From NCBI GenBank assembly GCA_029378245.1, contig JARKIF010000014.1, positions 1,426,001-1,490,000 on the forward strand: a stretch of DNA of 64,000 nt, in the 5' to 3' direction. Source of the DNA: Roridomyces roridus. Lineage: Eukaryota > Basidiomycota > Agaricomycetes > Agaricales > Mycenaceae. Positions 11,673-23,859 of the stretch are shown one piece after another (position 1 is the stretch's first letter; the number at the start of each line of letters is the position of its first letter). The position numbers and the translations under genes are program-made. Under the pieces are notes generated by a model. That model saw only the letters and a list, made by a program, of their open reading frames with translations, had not been told where the DNA came from and searched no databases.

Positions 11673-12362
11673 TCATCGGCGACGAGGACTGGCACTGCGG
11701 CCGCGAGGACCCCTGCCCTTTTTCGGACCCGAGGGCGGTGGTCGAACGAATGCATAGTCGCAGTGGATGGTCTGCTCCAGCAGCGGCGTATTGGAGGCCC
11801 CGTCGATGGCAGCCTGGGCATCCGTCATCGTCTCGTATTCCACCAACGCGTAGCCCTAGTGGAAGACAGGTCAGAGAGAGAAAGACAGCGAACATGCAAG
11901 ACGCACCTTGACGTAGCCTGTCCGGCGGTCAAGATTGAGGTGCAGGTTTTTTATCTCCCCGAACTCGGCGAATTTGTCAGTAATCTCCTCCTCAGTAGCC
12001 TCCTCGTGCACGTTGGTGACCAGAACAATCCAGCCCTCGACCGCTGAGTTTCCGAGTCAGTGCGTGGGCGCGTTGATGCCAGACGATACTCACATCTTGC
12101 AGCGCGGGTATCCGAGTCTTTTACATGGGCCGTCTCCACGCGGTCGTATGCAGGTTCGTTGGCCACAGTGGTATCGTTTCCACCTGAAGAAATGGATGGG
12201 TATGGTGCATGCTGCAGTGCGCGTCGACTGACCGGTGTTTTGGAATCCTCTGCCCCGTCGTCGGACTGCTCCTCCCGATCCAACTAGAAAGCCCGTTAAA
12301 AAGGTGGGGTCGTGGGTTGGCTGGTGCGTACCATCGTCGATGTTCATCTCATCGTCCGACAT
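11673..12362 (-). CDS. RBM8A: RNA-binding protein Y14 / RBM8A, exon-junction-complex core subunit
   Basis: Five exons (12332-12362, 12233-12283, 12094-12183, 11907-12043, 11673-11855) give 163 aa. After an acidic start ([10 protein letters not shown]) comes the RRRGRGF motif typical of Y14. A single RRM follows: [20 protein letters not shown], then [19 protein letters not shown] carrying the RNP motifs, and DAQAAIDG. The tail is [25 protein letters not shown], basic and Ser/Arg rich, as in Y14. In the family, Y14 pairs with Mago through the RRM and marks spliced junctions. An intron-dense genome such as this one fits retention of the complex. The gene is short and complete with no odd residues noted. 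It is divergent from the MYND gene at 12990. Confidence 0.94.
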
Positions 12363-12874
12363 GGCTGAGCTTGCAGAAGGTGATGATGACAAATATTTGC
12401 CAAATTTGGTCTGACTGTACGCCGTCCCGCCTTACCTCCTCCGCTGCACTCCTTCTTCTGTTCAACTCGGGCAATTTCGCGCGTGTTACTCGCTTTTCAC
12501 CGTCGGCAATCTGCCGCAACAAAATATACCTATATCTGTCCCATCTCATGACGGTGAGTTTCAGCTTCTGGAAGCACAAGTACTTCGTTGAAGCTGAATA
12601 TTCAGGAAAATTCAAGCAGAGCTCGCAGGGGGGTCACCTATTAGTCGAATATGGCAATGTGACGCAGAGCATTGGTACGTACTGTTACAATCAAAGACAT
12701 GGTGATCCCGATCTCATGTTTCCACGTTGTCTCAGGGAGTCTCTTGTTCCTGGACCCACCATCCCTCACACATCCCGATCTCGATGAAGCAACTTCCCCA
12801 GATGGACGCGCGAGAGAGTGTCGTCTTTCCACCACCACTCGGGTTTCAACACGGAAACCGTAATCAACATTTTC

Positions 12875-12880
12875 TATAAA
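12875..12880 (+). promoter_or_regulatory. TATA box candidate for the MYND gene
   Basis: TATAAA lies 110 nt upstream of the ATG at 12990, in the 627-bp region between two divergent genes. Its spacing from the ATG allows a 5' UTR of ordinary fungal length. Confidence 0.4.
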
Positions 12881-12989
12881 GCCTCAACGCGAACGGCCTT
12901 TCTCCTCACTTGTATTTTTCGTTCCTTCTCTCTCTCCCTCAACTGTATCGATTTACCTCGCTTCCAAGACCTCGTTCAAGCCGTCAATT

Positions 12990-13691
12990 ATGCAACAGTA
13001 CCCAACCAACCAGCCGTGTCGTGTCTGTGGCCGTGCCACTACACAATGGTGTAGCCGCTGTCAGACAGCTTGGTATTGCTCGACTGAGCACGCTCGCGGC
13101 GTATGTCCACGTTCTTGTCCACGCGACACTCTATCTCATTTACATTTGTAGGATTGGGCACGCCACCGCGAGGAGTGTCGCCCCGCATCCCATGGATATG
13201 GGAACAACATGATCGCCACTCCTCCACCTGCGGAGCCCCAGTCGATTTCCGTGTCGGCCATTCTATTCGTCGCGGAAGAAGGTACGTTTTACAGTCGTCT
13301 TTGTCGCTCTAGACTCACGACTACCCTTCCAGAACGCCCTCGGGTCGTCACCATCAACTGCCGCCCGCCGCACCACCGTCCCTCGAACGGCTGCCCGATT
13401 CCGTTCCTGCAGCCTTACTTTGACTCCCCTCCGGAGAGCGTGGTGCTCACGCAGGGCCTCAACGGCGAGCCCCTCCGGTTCCCACTTCACATCTTCTACT
13501 CGCCCATCGCCCTCGCCAAGGCCTCGCCGATCAACCGCGCCATCTATCACATTACCTCCGGCGCTGCCCCCAAGCCTTGGGCCGGCACTGCCGTTGTGCT
13601 CAAGTTCAACGGTGCCCGCCGCCAGGGGTACACCGACGCTGGGGCCAATGACCTCCCGGCGCTCTCGGCGTATTTCCTCACTTACCAGTGA
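12990..13691 (+). CDS. MYND-type zinc-finger protein
   Basis: Exons 12990-13100, 13152-13281 and 13333-13691 give 199 aa. Residues about 10-50 hold a MYND finger: CRVCGR, then WCSRCQTAWYCSTEH, and after intron 1 DWARHREEC. This supplies the Cys/His pairs for two zinc ions. MYND fingers usually bind proline-rich partners. The C-terminal 130 residues are a globular-looking domain with no name I can give. A donor-like GTGAGA overlaps the stop codon, followed by a plausible acceptor and micro-exon. The last few residues may therefore differ from this model. Confidence 0.85.
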
Positions 13692-15397
13692 GACAAGAAG
13701 ACCAATACACCAATTTGGCAAAAATCAAAATCCAGGCCCACGTGAGTACGCCAATCTGAGTTTAGCTTTTTGGCTTTTGTCTCACCTTCCTTGCAGAACA
13801 CCCGTCTTTAGAATCCATCACTAATCTGCACCCTAATCACCCCCTGTCCGTTCGTTCTTGTCCGCCTCTCGCGCTCACTGTAGCATAGTCTGTCCTTCTG
13901 GTATCCACTACTTAGTATTAGCTACTATTTAAACCCTAGATCCCTTGGCCCCTCCAAAATGGGGCCCGTAACATTCGTTCCAGTCGCTTTTGTCTTGGGA
14001 AATTTAATCGTTGATTCCGCGTGCAATTGTCAATCAGAGATCACCCCGGGTGCAAAATGTCGGACGCTTCTTCCTAACATGTCGATTCCGTAGTCTGAAA
14101 CGGCAAAAACACACATAATCTCTGGGCGAACGGGCGCCGGACACTGGGTAGCGGCCTGCCTGACTTGCACGGCGACTGGGGCATTCCGCCGGCGCGGGGG
14201 TTCGCACGCATTGAACTCAATTGTGGTGGCAAGCGTGGATGTTCGTGGAATGCATTTTTATTCAATTTTTTCGGGCTTCTACATACATGCTCGAGCTCGC
14301 GTCGCACTATGGAATTGTTGCAGATATCGGTTTCTTCGCGGGGCCATCCAGGATGCTAAATGGGTGTGTCGTGTTACAGGCATGTCTGGCGCTGCCGTCT
14401 CAGTTCCGAAGTGCAGCGTGTATTAGGCCCTACCGCCTTCCGATGGCGGCGCAGGCGCATCTAGGCGCATGCGAGCTATACGGTGAGCTTTCTGCCTCCG
14501 TTTTCTTCCGCGGCAGCAAAATTCCGGAGGCAGATGATCGACGACTAGGATCGACCTGATCAGGGGATCTTCACCGTCAGTATAGGCCACATAGTACGAA
14601 AGCCTGTACTTACGAGGTGTCCAGTAAGCTAACGGGGCGGATGGAACAGAAAATGGGCACTGCGCCGCGACGGCGACGTGTTTGAACGAGTCTAAGCGGT
14701 GTTTTCGCCCGGCCGCCGCGTGCTGTCGGAGGTCGTAATTCGTACTTGACTCTGACCTAAGTCACCTAACTTGTTATCCGAAGACTGCGATCGACGGTCC
14801 TGATCTGCATCCTCGCCGCCGTCCACCGACGCTCGGCCTGATGGGGCTGCATTCAGGGCCCGCAGGCGCCTCCAACCAAGTTACTTACAAGGCCGCGGAG
14901 TGGCTATTCAATATTCAGTAAGTAGACCTGCGGCTTTCGTGATCGGTGCCCTTACCTCAGGACGTATTCGCGGCCAACTTGTCTGAGCAGTGGGGTCGGG
15001 CAAGCAGAAATAACATTGACGGAGCAGGGTGCATCGGTTGTTCCGTCTATTTCACAGTTGGTTCTTGCCGACTTTTTTTTTGGTGGACTGCACGCAGCGT
15101 CGCAGTTGCCGACCTCGATACCCGCCGAATATGTTTGACATTCGCCGTCGATGATAATTTGGTCAAGCCCGAGTCCTCGAGAAGCAGGCAAGAGCGAGCA
15201 TCGTCGACTGTTGAGAGGAAGATCTTCAATTTGATCCGCGCTTCCGATTCCGAGATCAGTGTACATCTCTGTCCTTCCCACAGGTTACGAGTCTGCATTG
15301 AGTAACTCTCCAGTTTCGCCTATTTTCGATGCATTGACGGGTTACAGATTCTAACCGACGCCCGTCCCGAAGTTTCACCGCTTTCTCAGCAAGCGGG
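13692..15397. other. Intergenic region
   Basis: About 1.7 kb between the MYND and TFIIIC genes. It may include 3' UTR or extra terminal exons of the MYND gene up to about 13824. I see no gene, repeat or RNA in the remainder. Confidence 0.6.
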
Positions 15398-18300
15398 ATG
15401 ACGCGTACTCCGCCTCTCAGTGCATTGAGCATCCCGGCAGTCACATCCCGCCCGGTTTCTCTCCAATGGTCCGGCGACGGCCAGGTTTTTTTCATGACAA
15501 AAGGTCCGTCCGTAACTCCACTCTCAATTTACTTGTTATTCACGCCATGCAAAAGGCTCCGTCTACATCCTAGTCTGTCTTCCCAAGCTTCCCATCCTCT
15601 GTCATGCTAATAACAGCACCCAGACGCCGGGCCCCGGTTTGCACTCGGTACCTCAAGATGCCCACAACTCTCACGTCAAGTGGTTTTCCACCATGATTGA
15701 TTATAACGCACGCAATGGGCACAAATGGTTCGACTGTTCTCAAGGTAGATTTGCGTTGCAATCGTCACGTCTCCCTCGCTCATACCGCTCAATTTAGAGT
15801 GGAGTGCGTTGGCCCTCGGCTCCTTGGACGTCGGACTCCGCACGCTCTCATGCTCTCCCAGCAATCTCACGCCAGATGGAGGGTCTGTGCCCGTTCTTTT
15901 ACACCGGTGTTTCTTTCTCCTTACGTCTTTTACTATAGATGTGTCGTAGCCATACTGAGCTCGAACATGGATCTTACGCTATGGCACACAACGAAGAACT
16001 CGATTAAAGGGGAATGGATAAAGGTGCCTTATTCACCCACCCACGAAACGTCCTGTCGTTCATGTCTTCAGTTGTGTGATGTCACCCCGTCAATTGTCGA
16101 ACTGGTCTCAAAAGAGTCCGAGTATTCAAGTGTTGAGCAGACACTCCGATCACAAATAACTAGTGCGTTATCCAATGAGATGGACTTGAACCAACGATAA
16201 ACACGGAAGTTGTAGGTTTATTATGGACAAGTCCAGCGGAGTTCAATATCAAGAGTCCTTCCCCGTACATCGACAGCTCCCTTGTCATAACGGGTACTCG
16301 CGCCGGAACGCTCATGTTCTTCAGGCACGTACGGCGCGCTCTGCCCAGAAAATACTGATAGAGTTCAAGATATGCCAACCTGGCACTCGACCATGTCACT
16401 ACCATACAAGTTTCCGATCAGTGGATTACTCACCTCGCCCTTTCCCCTTGGTCTCCCGGCCAAGCGGGAGAAGCAACGTGTAATCTAGCATATGGCCTTG
16501 CGGACGGGTCCGTCGGCCTGGTTAAGATTGTCCAAATCCTCTCGTCTTCGGCATCTTCCTCCGGATTTTCTCGCGATTACACCATCGACGTCCGCGTGGA
16601 GGACTACCAGCGGATTATCTTTGAACCTGACAATGCTGGAATCACTGCTCTGTCTTGGGTTCTGCCCAATAGAAACGTAGGAACATCCACGCGCTCTGGA
16701 ATTAAGCTGACGTCGAGCAGATGGTCCTCGCCAGGGCTTCCCCCGGTGTGTTGTCGCTGTGGACGGAAGAGGGCCTGGGCTGGTCTGGCGTCCGCACTCT
16801 TCGTCTCTGCACCCAAAAGATATCCGTCGGTTCTTCCGCCTTGCATCCCGTATCGGGTCTGCACTACATCCACCAAGAAGACGCGCTCCTCGTCTGTCTA
16901 TTTGACGGCTCAATCCATATCGTCCACTCTGTATCCCAAGATCCGACGCTCTCAGAGCAAGTAGTACAGAGACCAGATGAACTGACGAGTCGTGGACTTT
17001 CGGAAATCTTGCGCAGCACTTTTGAACGTACCGAAAAAGGCGCCGTCTCCAAGCGTGATATGAACCGTGTGAGCGGTTTGATCCCGTATGACGATTTTTC
17101 TGTTGCTCTATGGGTCCAAGAGTGAGTCGTGAGATGGTTTTTTCTGTCTCGTTCCGGTTTAATTCGTGGTAAGGTCCGCTCAACCATCCGATTTTGACTA
17201 TAAATACGATGTCTTGCAAGAGAGCACGATAGTAGGTAGGGAGTTGGTTCTTTTCCCCCCTGATTTCGACTTGACGCCCACCCACAGCTGCTCAATTATG
17301 CAAACCGCCGACGCACGATGTTCTACTTTGTCAACTGAGAACGTTGATAACATCGTCTAAAGCATGTACGCCTTGGTCCTCTTTCCACTGCACTTGACCC
17401 AACGAAACTCAGCGACCGGTGCGACGCCGCTCCACATCTTGCGGCCTATTTTCTTGTATCTGCCAGAACTTCTTCCTGAACTCTATCCTCGTATCGTGGA
17501 ATTGGTGTCGGAGATTGCAGATGTGCCGCCCAAACCTGTGATCGCCGCGTGGGCCGGCGACGCCGTGACGCCCGACTTGCGGATGGATTTCCGGCAAAGC
17601 CTCAAGCAGCATTTGTTCGGATGCGATGTGTTGTTGTCGATCCGGTTGAAATTTTTCGTAACTCTTTTTTGTTTGGTTCGTTTTGCAACTTTTTCTTGGT
17701 GTCGTTTACCTCATTTTGATTTGCAGACTAAAACTACTGACGCGGAGAAGCGCGAAGAACTTGAGGCCGTCGCGCAGAAACTCATCCAGTCGACTGCGCA
17801 TATTGTCTTGGAGATTCTCTGCCGCCATCTGCTCGCTGTTGTTTCTTGTCTGAGAGGTACGGATCCGGATTTTTTCACCTCTTGCATTTGTGCTAATTGA
17901 GCTCAGAGGTCGACATACCATTCCTCATGCGCATCGCCCTGCAGTCGTCCATGCCTGGTGTACCGCCCGAGCTCCGAGCCGACACCGAGTCCCTTTTAAA
18001 CGCCATTTCGTCCAGTATCCCTTCATTCTCCCGGGAAACGAGCGAGAAAGATTCGCTGGAGGAGTCGTGTCCTGCATGCGGAGGAGTCATCACTCTCGAT
18101 AGTGGGGCCGAATCGCGCTGCGCTCAAGGTCATATTTGGGGTGCGTACTATGCTCCAGAGGAATTAATCTGTCTGAAGGCTGAAACCCGCTAAGGCCGAT
18201 GTTCCGTGACATCTTTCATCCTTTCGACGCCGAAACTGCGTACATGTGGAGGCTGTGGTCGAAAGGCCTTTTCCGCGCCTTCGCGCGATGCGAACAACGG

Positions 18301-18403
18301 CAATTGGTTGCCTCCTGCTGCGCGTAGCTGGGTTGTGGAAGAGTTACTTGAAGCTGCTCCGAGGTGCTTGTTTTGTGGGAATAATTTTGGCTGTTTCTTT
18401 TGA
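15398..18403 (+). CDS. Transcription factor IIIC subunit, delta/TFIIIC90 type (WD40-like N-terminus plus C-terminal zinc finger)
   Basis: A many-exon gene; early exons are 15398-15503, 15556-15572, 15624-15744, 15798-15882, 15939-16023 and 16072-16162. The N-terminus (SLQWSGDGQVFF, EWSALALGSLD, SNMDLTLW) looks like a beta-propeller, as in the TFIIIC delta family. Later exons cover 16.2-17.9 kb with LQKL-rich helices. The C-terminus carries the TFIIIC zinc-finger pattern: SCPACGGVI, ESRCAQGHIW, then RCSVTSF, RTCGGCGRKAF and PRCLFCGN. TFIIIC binds A and B boxes of tRNA genes and recruits TFIIIB for RNA polymerase III. The junction at about 17.33-17.36 kb was not resolved cleanly; a frame change there needs transcript support. 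The rest is consistent. Confidence 0.85.
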
Positions 18404-18945
18404 ATTGGTTTGCTTTCTTGTTGTATACTTATTGCTAGCTCGAGTTGACATTTGTAATTCTGTTCCGCGTTACGGCTCGAGTGCCGGAATCTTGCTTGTA
18501 CATCTACGATGGCCAGGCCGGCAGTCGTTAACGCCGTTCAAATGACACCAACTTGGGGGTAATAATCTACCACAGGTACAGAGTAAACCCATAGTAAACC
18601 CAAGCAGTTCAAAGATGCGCCGGTGTGGTTGAAAGTTGAACCGGAATTGTTTTGCCTCATTTTTTCTTCTAGATCACTTCCCCAAAAATCCCGAAATCCA
18701 GAGGGAAATAATCCCTGGTTCCAGTTGCAATATTCTAAAGATCATCGGATGTGAACTTGACCGTGACGTGAACCTCCAGAGATGAGTACATCAACGCCAC
18801 GTGAATTTCCATATCAGGATTTGGTGAAAGATGTGCCGAGCCCCACCCAGATTGCCATCAAACACTGGGTCAAGGATGCCCCGCTGCCTTTTTACTTAAG
18901 GTCAACGCGCGCGCTACGTCCGTCGCTCGTTCACCGCTCTCATTC
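18404..18945. other. Intergenic region
   Basis: 540 bp between the TFIIIC stop and the first MFS transporter start. No further gene or repeat is seen; it should hold the TFIIIC 3' end and the MFS promoter. Confidence 0.55.
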
Positions 18946-21278
18946 ATGGCCACCACGACATTGGCGCGCGGATCGTCCGACTCCGACCGGAATCTGGAGG
19001 GCCTATCCGTCAAATCCCTCGACGAGGTCGACGATTCAGAGCTTGACCCTAGATTTTCTGCGAGAGGAGTGGCGAGGAACGCCTCTGATTCGGAGAGTAC
19101 GCTACCGTCAGGTGGATTGCGAGATAATGAGAAAATATATGTGCGTACTAGCCTGCTTTGTCTTCCTATCTACGAGCTAAAACTTGGAGATGGATTTCAG
19201 GTCGAATTCGAAGACGGCGACCCACGAAATCCACTTTGCTTTCCTCGTTCTAAAAAATGGGCCATAACTCTTGTCGCGTGTTGGTCCACTTTGGTTGCAT
19301 GTGCGTCTGGCCCTTTCCAGGCACATTGCTATTACTTGACTCTGCTTGCCAATAGCCTCCACATGCGCCGCGTATAACCTGGGATATACTTCCATGATGG
19401 TAATACAACCCCCTCACCGCGTCACACGGCTGCTGACTCACCCGGGCAGCGCGATCTCAATTGCACCGAATTCCAGGCTACGGTTGGCTTTATCGTCTAC
19501 ACGCTCGGTTTCGGCATCGTCCCGCTCGTAACCTCCAGTTTCAGCGAGGAATTTGGACGCCAGCCTCTGTATATTGTCTCGGCAATTGGGTTCATGTGCA
19601 TGTATCTGCTCATTGCCTTGTGCGCTTCACCATCATTCTTCTCTGAATTTTGCTGACAAGTTTCTTCAGAGCCAAGAATATACAGACTGTAATTGTAGCC
19701 CGATTTTTGCAAGGATCGTTCGGTTCAACTTGGGCGACGATGTGAGTTTCCGCACGAAACATTTTGGTTGAATTCTGATCCAAGTCACCAAGGGTCGGCG
19801 GGACGATAGCTGGTTCGTCCATATTTTTTATTGTTTTGTGACCATCTCTAACACTGTCTCTAAGATCTGTGGAGTCCTCACGAGTCGGTCGCTTTCTCAG
19901 CTTTCATCTGCAATTGTCTAACCACTCGACAGCCGCGGTCTGCCAATGGCGATTTTTTCTGTAGCGGCTGTTGGCGGTTCAGGCATCGGCCCGCTCGTCG
20001 CCGGTTGGATCGAGGCGAATCCAAAATTAGAATGGCGTTGGATAGAATGGATTCAACTCATGTTCGTCCATCACTTCACCAACTGAATGTTACTCAACTC
20101 GGTGCAGACTCTGCGGAGCCTACTCGCTGTTCGTTCCAACCATCATGCGAGAGACGCGATCTTCGATCATCCTCACTCGTCTGGCCAAGAAGGTTCGCAA
20201 GGAAACAGGCGATGAACGGTATCGCGCTCGGGTTGAAGACGAGAGAGCCAGTTTGACAAAGCTCATCTATATGTCTTGCACTCGTCCACTACGTATGCAT
20301 TCCTTCAACCCTCGGCAAATTCAACTAATAAAGACTAGTTCTCCTCACGACTGAACCCGTCGTTTCGGCTTTCAGTGTACGTCCCCGCGGCCTTTTTTTT
20401 GCTCTTGCTTATATCCACTCTTACAGCTATGGATCGGTTTCTTGTGGGGTATCCTATTCTGCATGCTAGAGTATGTTCAATTTTGCGATAGCTCGATTTT
20501 ATGACCAACATTCCCAGGTCCATCCCTGGAATATTCCGGGATCTTCACCATTTTACCGTGGGGCAAGAAGGAACGGTATATGCAACCATGATGTACGTAT
20601 CCCGTTCATGTTGGTGAAACTCCACTGACCGCCTACGCTAGTGTTGGAACCGCCTTTGGCTTTGCGGGCACCTTTTACCAAGAAAATCTGTATCAGTACG
20701 TCCTCTATTCTCTATCCGTCGACGCATTTAAACCTGTTTCAGCAAATTCGTTGACCGTAGAGGGCCAGAGGCGCGATTGGTGATGGCTTGTGGGGCCAGT
20801 ATCATGCTGCCGATTTCCATGTTCATCTATGCTTGGTGTTCGTACCCGTTCGTTCCGTGGATCGCCCTGTGTATCGCAATTACCGTAAGTCTACCCTTTT
20901 CGCGTTGGCTACATAGCCTCATTGAGCTCCTTTGATAGCTGTTCGTATGGGCGACCGTTCCTCGTCTACCTCGCCGTGTTCAGCTACTTGGCTGATTGCT
21001 ATGGCCCCTTCGCATCGTCGGCGTTGGCAGGCCAAAGTCTTTGCAGAAACATCAGCGCAACCGTTTTTCCTTTGTTCACGCGGAGGATGTTCCAAGCCAT
21101 GGGATACAACTGGGCCAACACGATGTTTGCTTTAATATCGCTCGCGATGGTGCCGATACCTTATATTCTCTTCTTCTTTGGGCCCAAGATCCGGCTACGG
21201 AGTAGGTTCTCGAGGATGGTCGCAGAGGCGGAGAGGAAGGCGGCGGAGGGGAAGCAGAAGGAGAAGGAGAAGGTATGA
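18946..21278 (+). CDS. MFS transporter (DHA1-like drug/polyamine antiporter type), copy 1, frameshifted
   Basis: A multi-exon gene of about 12 exons. The hydrophilic N-terminus leads to WAITLVACWSTLVA and NLGYTSMM, then FIVYTLGFGIVPLVTSSFSE followed by EFGRQPLYIVSAIG, the loop motif of drug:H+ antiporters. Further blocks are IFSVAAVGGSGIGPLVAGWI, FRDLHHFTVGQEGTVYATM and the C-terminal MFALISLAMVPIPYILFFFG. Every block is matched by the paralogue at 25647-27984. In the exon after about 20938, copy 1 has one extra base near 20957 relative to copy 2. Read as is, the spliced frame meets a TGA about 12 codons on, so the last helices would be lost. Substrate is unknown. It is either a recent pseudogene or an assembly error. 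Confidence 0.8.
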
Positions 21279-21635
21279 GGTTCATGATTTTTATGATTAC
21301 GGGTAGATGATAGAGGCGCACTCTGTGTATTGTTAGAAGGAGGCGTAATTACGAGAGTAATGATATTGTATAGATATCGAATTCAAAGGCCGATACCTTC
21401 AAATCCACGGTCGAGGTTCACTGTGACAGAGCACAACGGTAGAGCCCCTAAGTGACCAGATCGCAAGATTCACTTGACGTCACCATACAATCATGACATG
21501 TGGCGGTATAGCGGAATTCCCCTTTTCGGTGGAGATTCCAGCAAGTCGAAGAGCCGTAAATACAGAGAGTACAGGTGCAAAAAAAAGACTTGAGCTAGCC
21601 AAATGATACAATATTATACATCCCTTCGCAGCGTA
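21279..21635. other. Convergent intergenic gap
   Basis: 357 bp between the 3' ends of the plus-strand MFS gene and the minus-strand monooxygenase. Nothing but AT-rich 3'-flank sequence is seen. Confidence 0.5.
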
Positions 21636-23859
21636 TCATGCAGTGCACGGCTTCGGCCGTACTCCAGCGACATCCGCGGCAACCTGGAGCGCCAAGAACT
21701 AGTTTATTCGAAGAGTAAGTTTGAATATCCTCTTCTTGTCCTCTTCAATGAAAGATTCGCACCTTGCCAAAATGCCTGATTGATTGCAATTCACCACCCT
21801 GGAACCAAATGCGATCGTTCCCGCTCGGCCTAAAGCACCCGCGCACCTCGCCTTCCTCCTACACAGCAAGCCTACTGTAAGCAACACAGACTAGGCACAA
21901 GAGTTTGACTCACGTCAAGTCCCCAAACCGGGATCCAACTTTTGCACGACCTCCTCACCAACGATAAGCGCCGCAGACTGTCGCGAGTCTTTCTGGAAGC
22001 CGGTAGCCCATACAATGACGTCCAGGTGATCCAGCTTGCTCCCGTCGTCGAAAGTGATGCCCCTTGGTGTAATAGAGGATATTGGGGTGCCTGATTTGAT
22101 GAGGATCTGTGTCGAGTGAGACATGATACCAGGAAGAGAATGAAAACAGCGTACCTCACCCGACCGAATAGCATCACAGGCCCCCACGTCGGGGTAGTGC
22201 GCCCCAATGCGACAGAATACCTGCTGATGTATCGGCCCCTCCGGCTCATGCAGGAAGCCAGCCTTGCGTAGATCTTCATAATACTCGGGGCTAGGACGAG
22301 TATCAATCAACTTCTTCTTGGGCAGTATCAGAAAGAAGACGTACTCCGCCGCGTCCTTCAACGCCTTCATCATGATCGCACTAAGCTGCGACTGCAAGAT
22401 ATTCGGATCCTCCGAAGCCAGCGTATCGCCCACTTCCTGAGTCATGCTCCCATCGCCAGGCCAGAAGACTTTCTGCGCAGCGGCGAGCTGGCCACGCAAG
22501 TACAAACGTGTGGGGCCCCGCTGGACGACCGTCGCAGAGGCAGCGCCTAGCATCTACACAGTCGAGGGCTACGTCCAACGCAGTGGTGCTCGCTCCGACA
22601 ATAGCTACGCGTTTGCCTGCCCATCGAGAGGCGTTGGTGTACACACCCGAGTGCAAACTCTCGCCGCGGAAAGTTTCCTGTTAGTGTCGTCAATGTATAC
22701 CGGCAGAAGAGGATAGCACCCGCACGTACCATGCCAGGATAGTCAGGCATGTTCGGCACGCGACCGCCGATTCCCACCGCAAAAACGAGATGCTTTGCAA
22801 ACAAGACTTGCTGCCCGCCCTGTTCCGTAGTTAATGTCAACGTCACTTTCCACGCGTCCTTGTCTGCATCCCACGTAGCGGCAGTAGATCTCCTGCCAGG
22901 GTAGGCAGGAATCTGCATGTCTTTGGCGTATTGGGCGTAGTACGCGGCCATCTTCTTCGCAGGGATGTATTGCGGGAAATCATCCGGCAGGGGAACATAA
23001 GGAAGGCCGCTGTATGGCCGAGTTGTATGCAGTTTCGCGCTGTCATAACGCTAAAGCAGTTGAGATGATGCGGAGTATTGGATGGGTGGCACACACCTTT
23101 GCCCAGCTGTCCCCAATGGCAACGTTGGCTTCTACCAAAGCAAAGTTGACGCCCATGGCTTTGAGGTGGGAGGATACTGTCAGACCCGAGTGTCTGTATT
23201 GGTCGGTGGGATGTAAAGGGAGATTGGGAGGAAAACGCACCCTCCGCCGACGATCAGGACATCCACGGCGTCTGGCAGCGTCTCGGGAATCTCTTTAGAG
23301 ACCTCCGGGGGAACCTTGCTCCACGGCATCGCGTCCAATTCCAGCAACGTAGTGGTCGCTGTGAAGACGTTGATGGTACCGTTCTTGAGTCGAATGAGCT
23401 TGAAGACGGCCGTGCATGTTGTGGCAGGCGTGCTCGTCTTGAAAACAAACGGCGCGCGAACGACGATGACGCCGTTTGGGAGTGGGACCACGGCTACTTG
23501 ATCCTCTTGCAGTGCGATCGACTCTGGGATGATGCCAGCACGTTGGATGAGGGGGTTCACTTTTGCGGATATGACGCTGGGTTCAAGGGATCATTGTCAC
23601 GGTGGATAGAAACAAGAGAGAAGACGTACGATGTCGGGTGGAAGGTGCGCAAAGACCAGGACAAGGCGACCAGATCACGCCAAAAGCCATCTGGATGGAA
23701 GAGAGAGTCGAGGACGGCAGGAGAGCCCGACAAAAGCTGAGAGACCCTTGGCGCTACCGATTTCGCGACATCCAAGCCCTCGTCGTTGGTGATTGGACTG
23801 AGCAGGTCTGCAGAAATCCACGAGCCAGGGAGATCGTTGACATGAGTAATGGGAGCCAT
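21636..23859 (-). CDS. Flavin-containing monooxygenase with N-terminal NTF2/SnoaL-like domain; two apparent 1-nt insertions
   Basis: The start is ATG at 23859. The first about 170 residues have a SnoaL/NTF2-like look. The FAD-binding motif VLIVGGGHSGLT is split by an intron near 23.25 kb. Then come ALVEANVAIGDSW, the FMO-type FxGxxxHSGxY motif (TFRGESLHSGVY), the NADP motif RVAIVGASTTALDVALD and DVIVWATGFQ. The C-terminus is recovered across two introns as RPSGNDRIWFQGG, then HFGK and FLALQVAADVAGV, ending at 21636. Two single-base insertions break the frame: an A at about 22548 and a G at about 21929. Without them the protein reads through as a normal group B monooxygenase, an FAD/NADPH enzyme that oxygenates N, S or carbonyl groups. 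It sits between two MFS paralogues, which suggests a shared detoxification or metabolite role. Confidence 0.82.
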
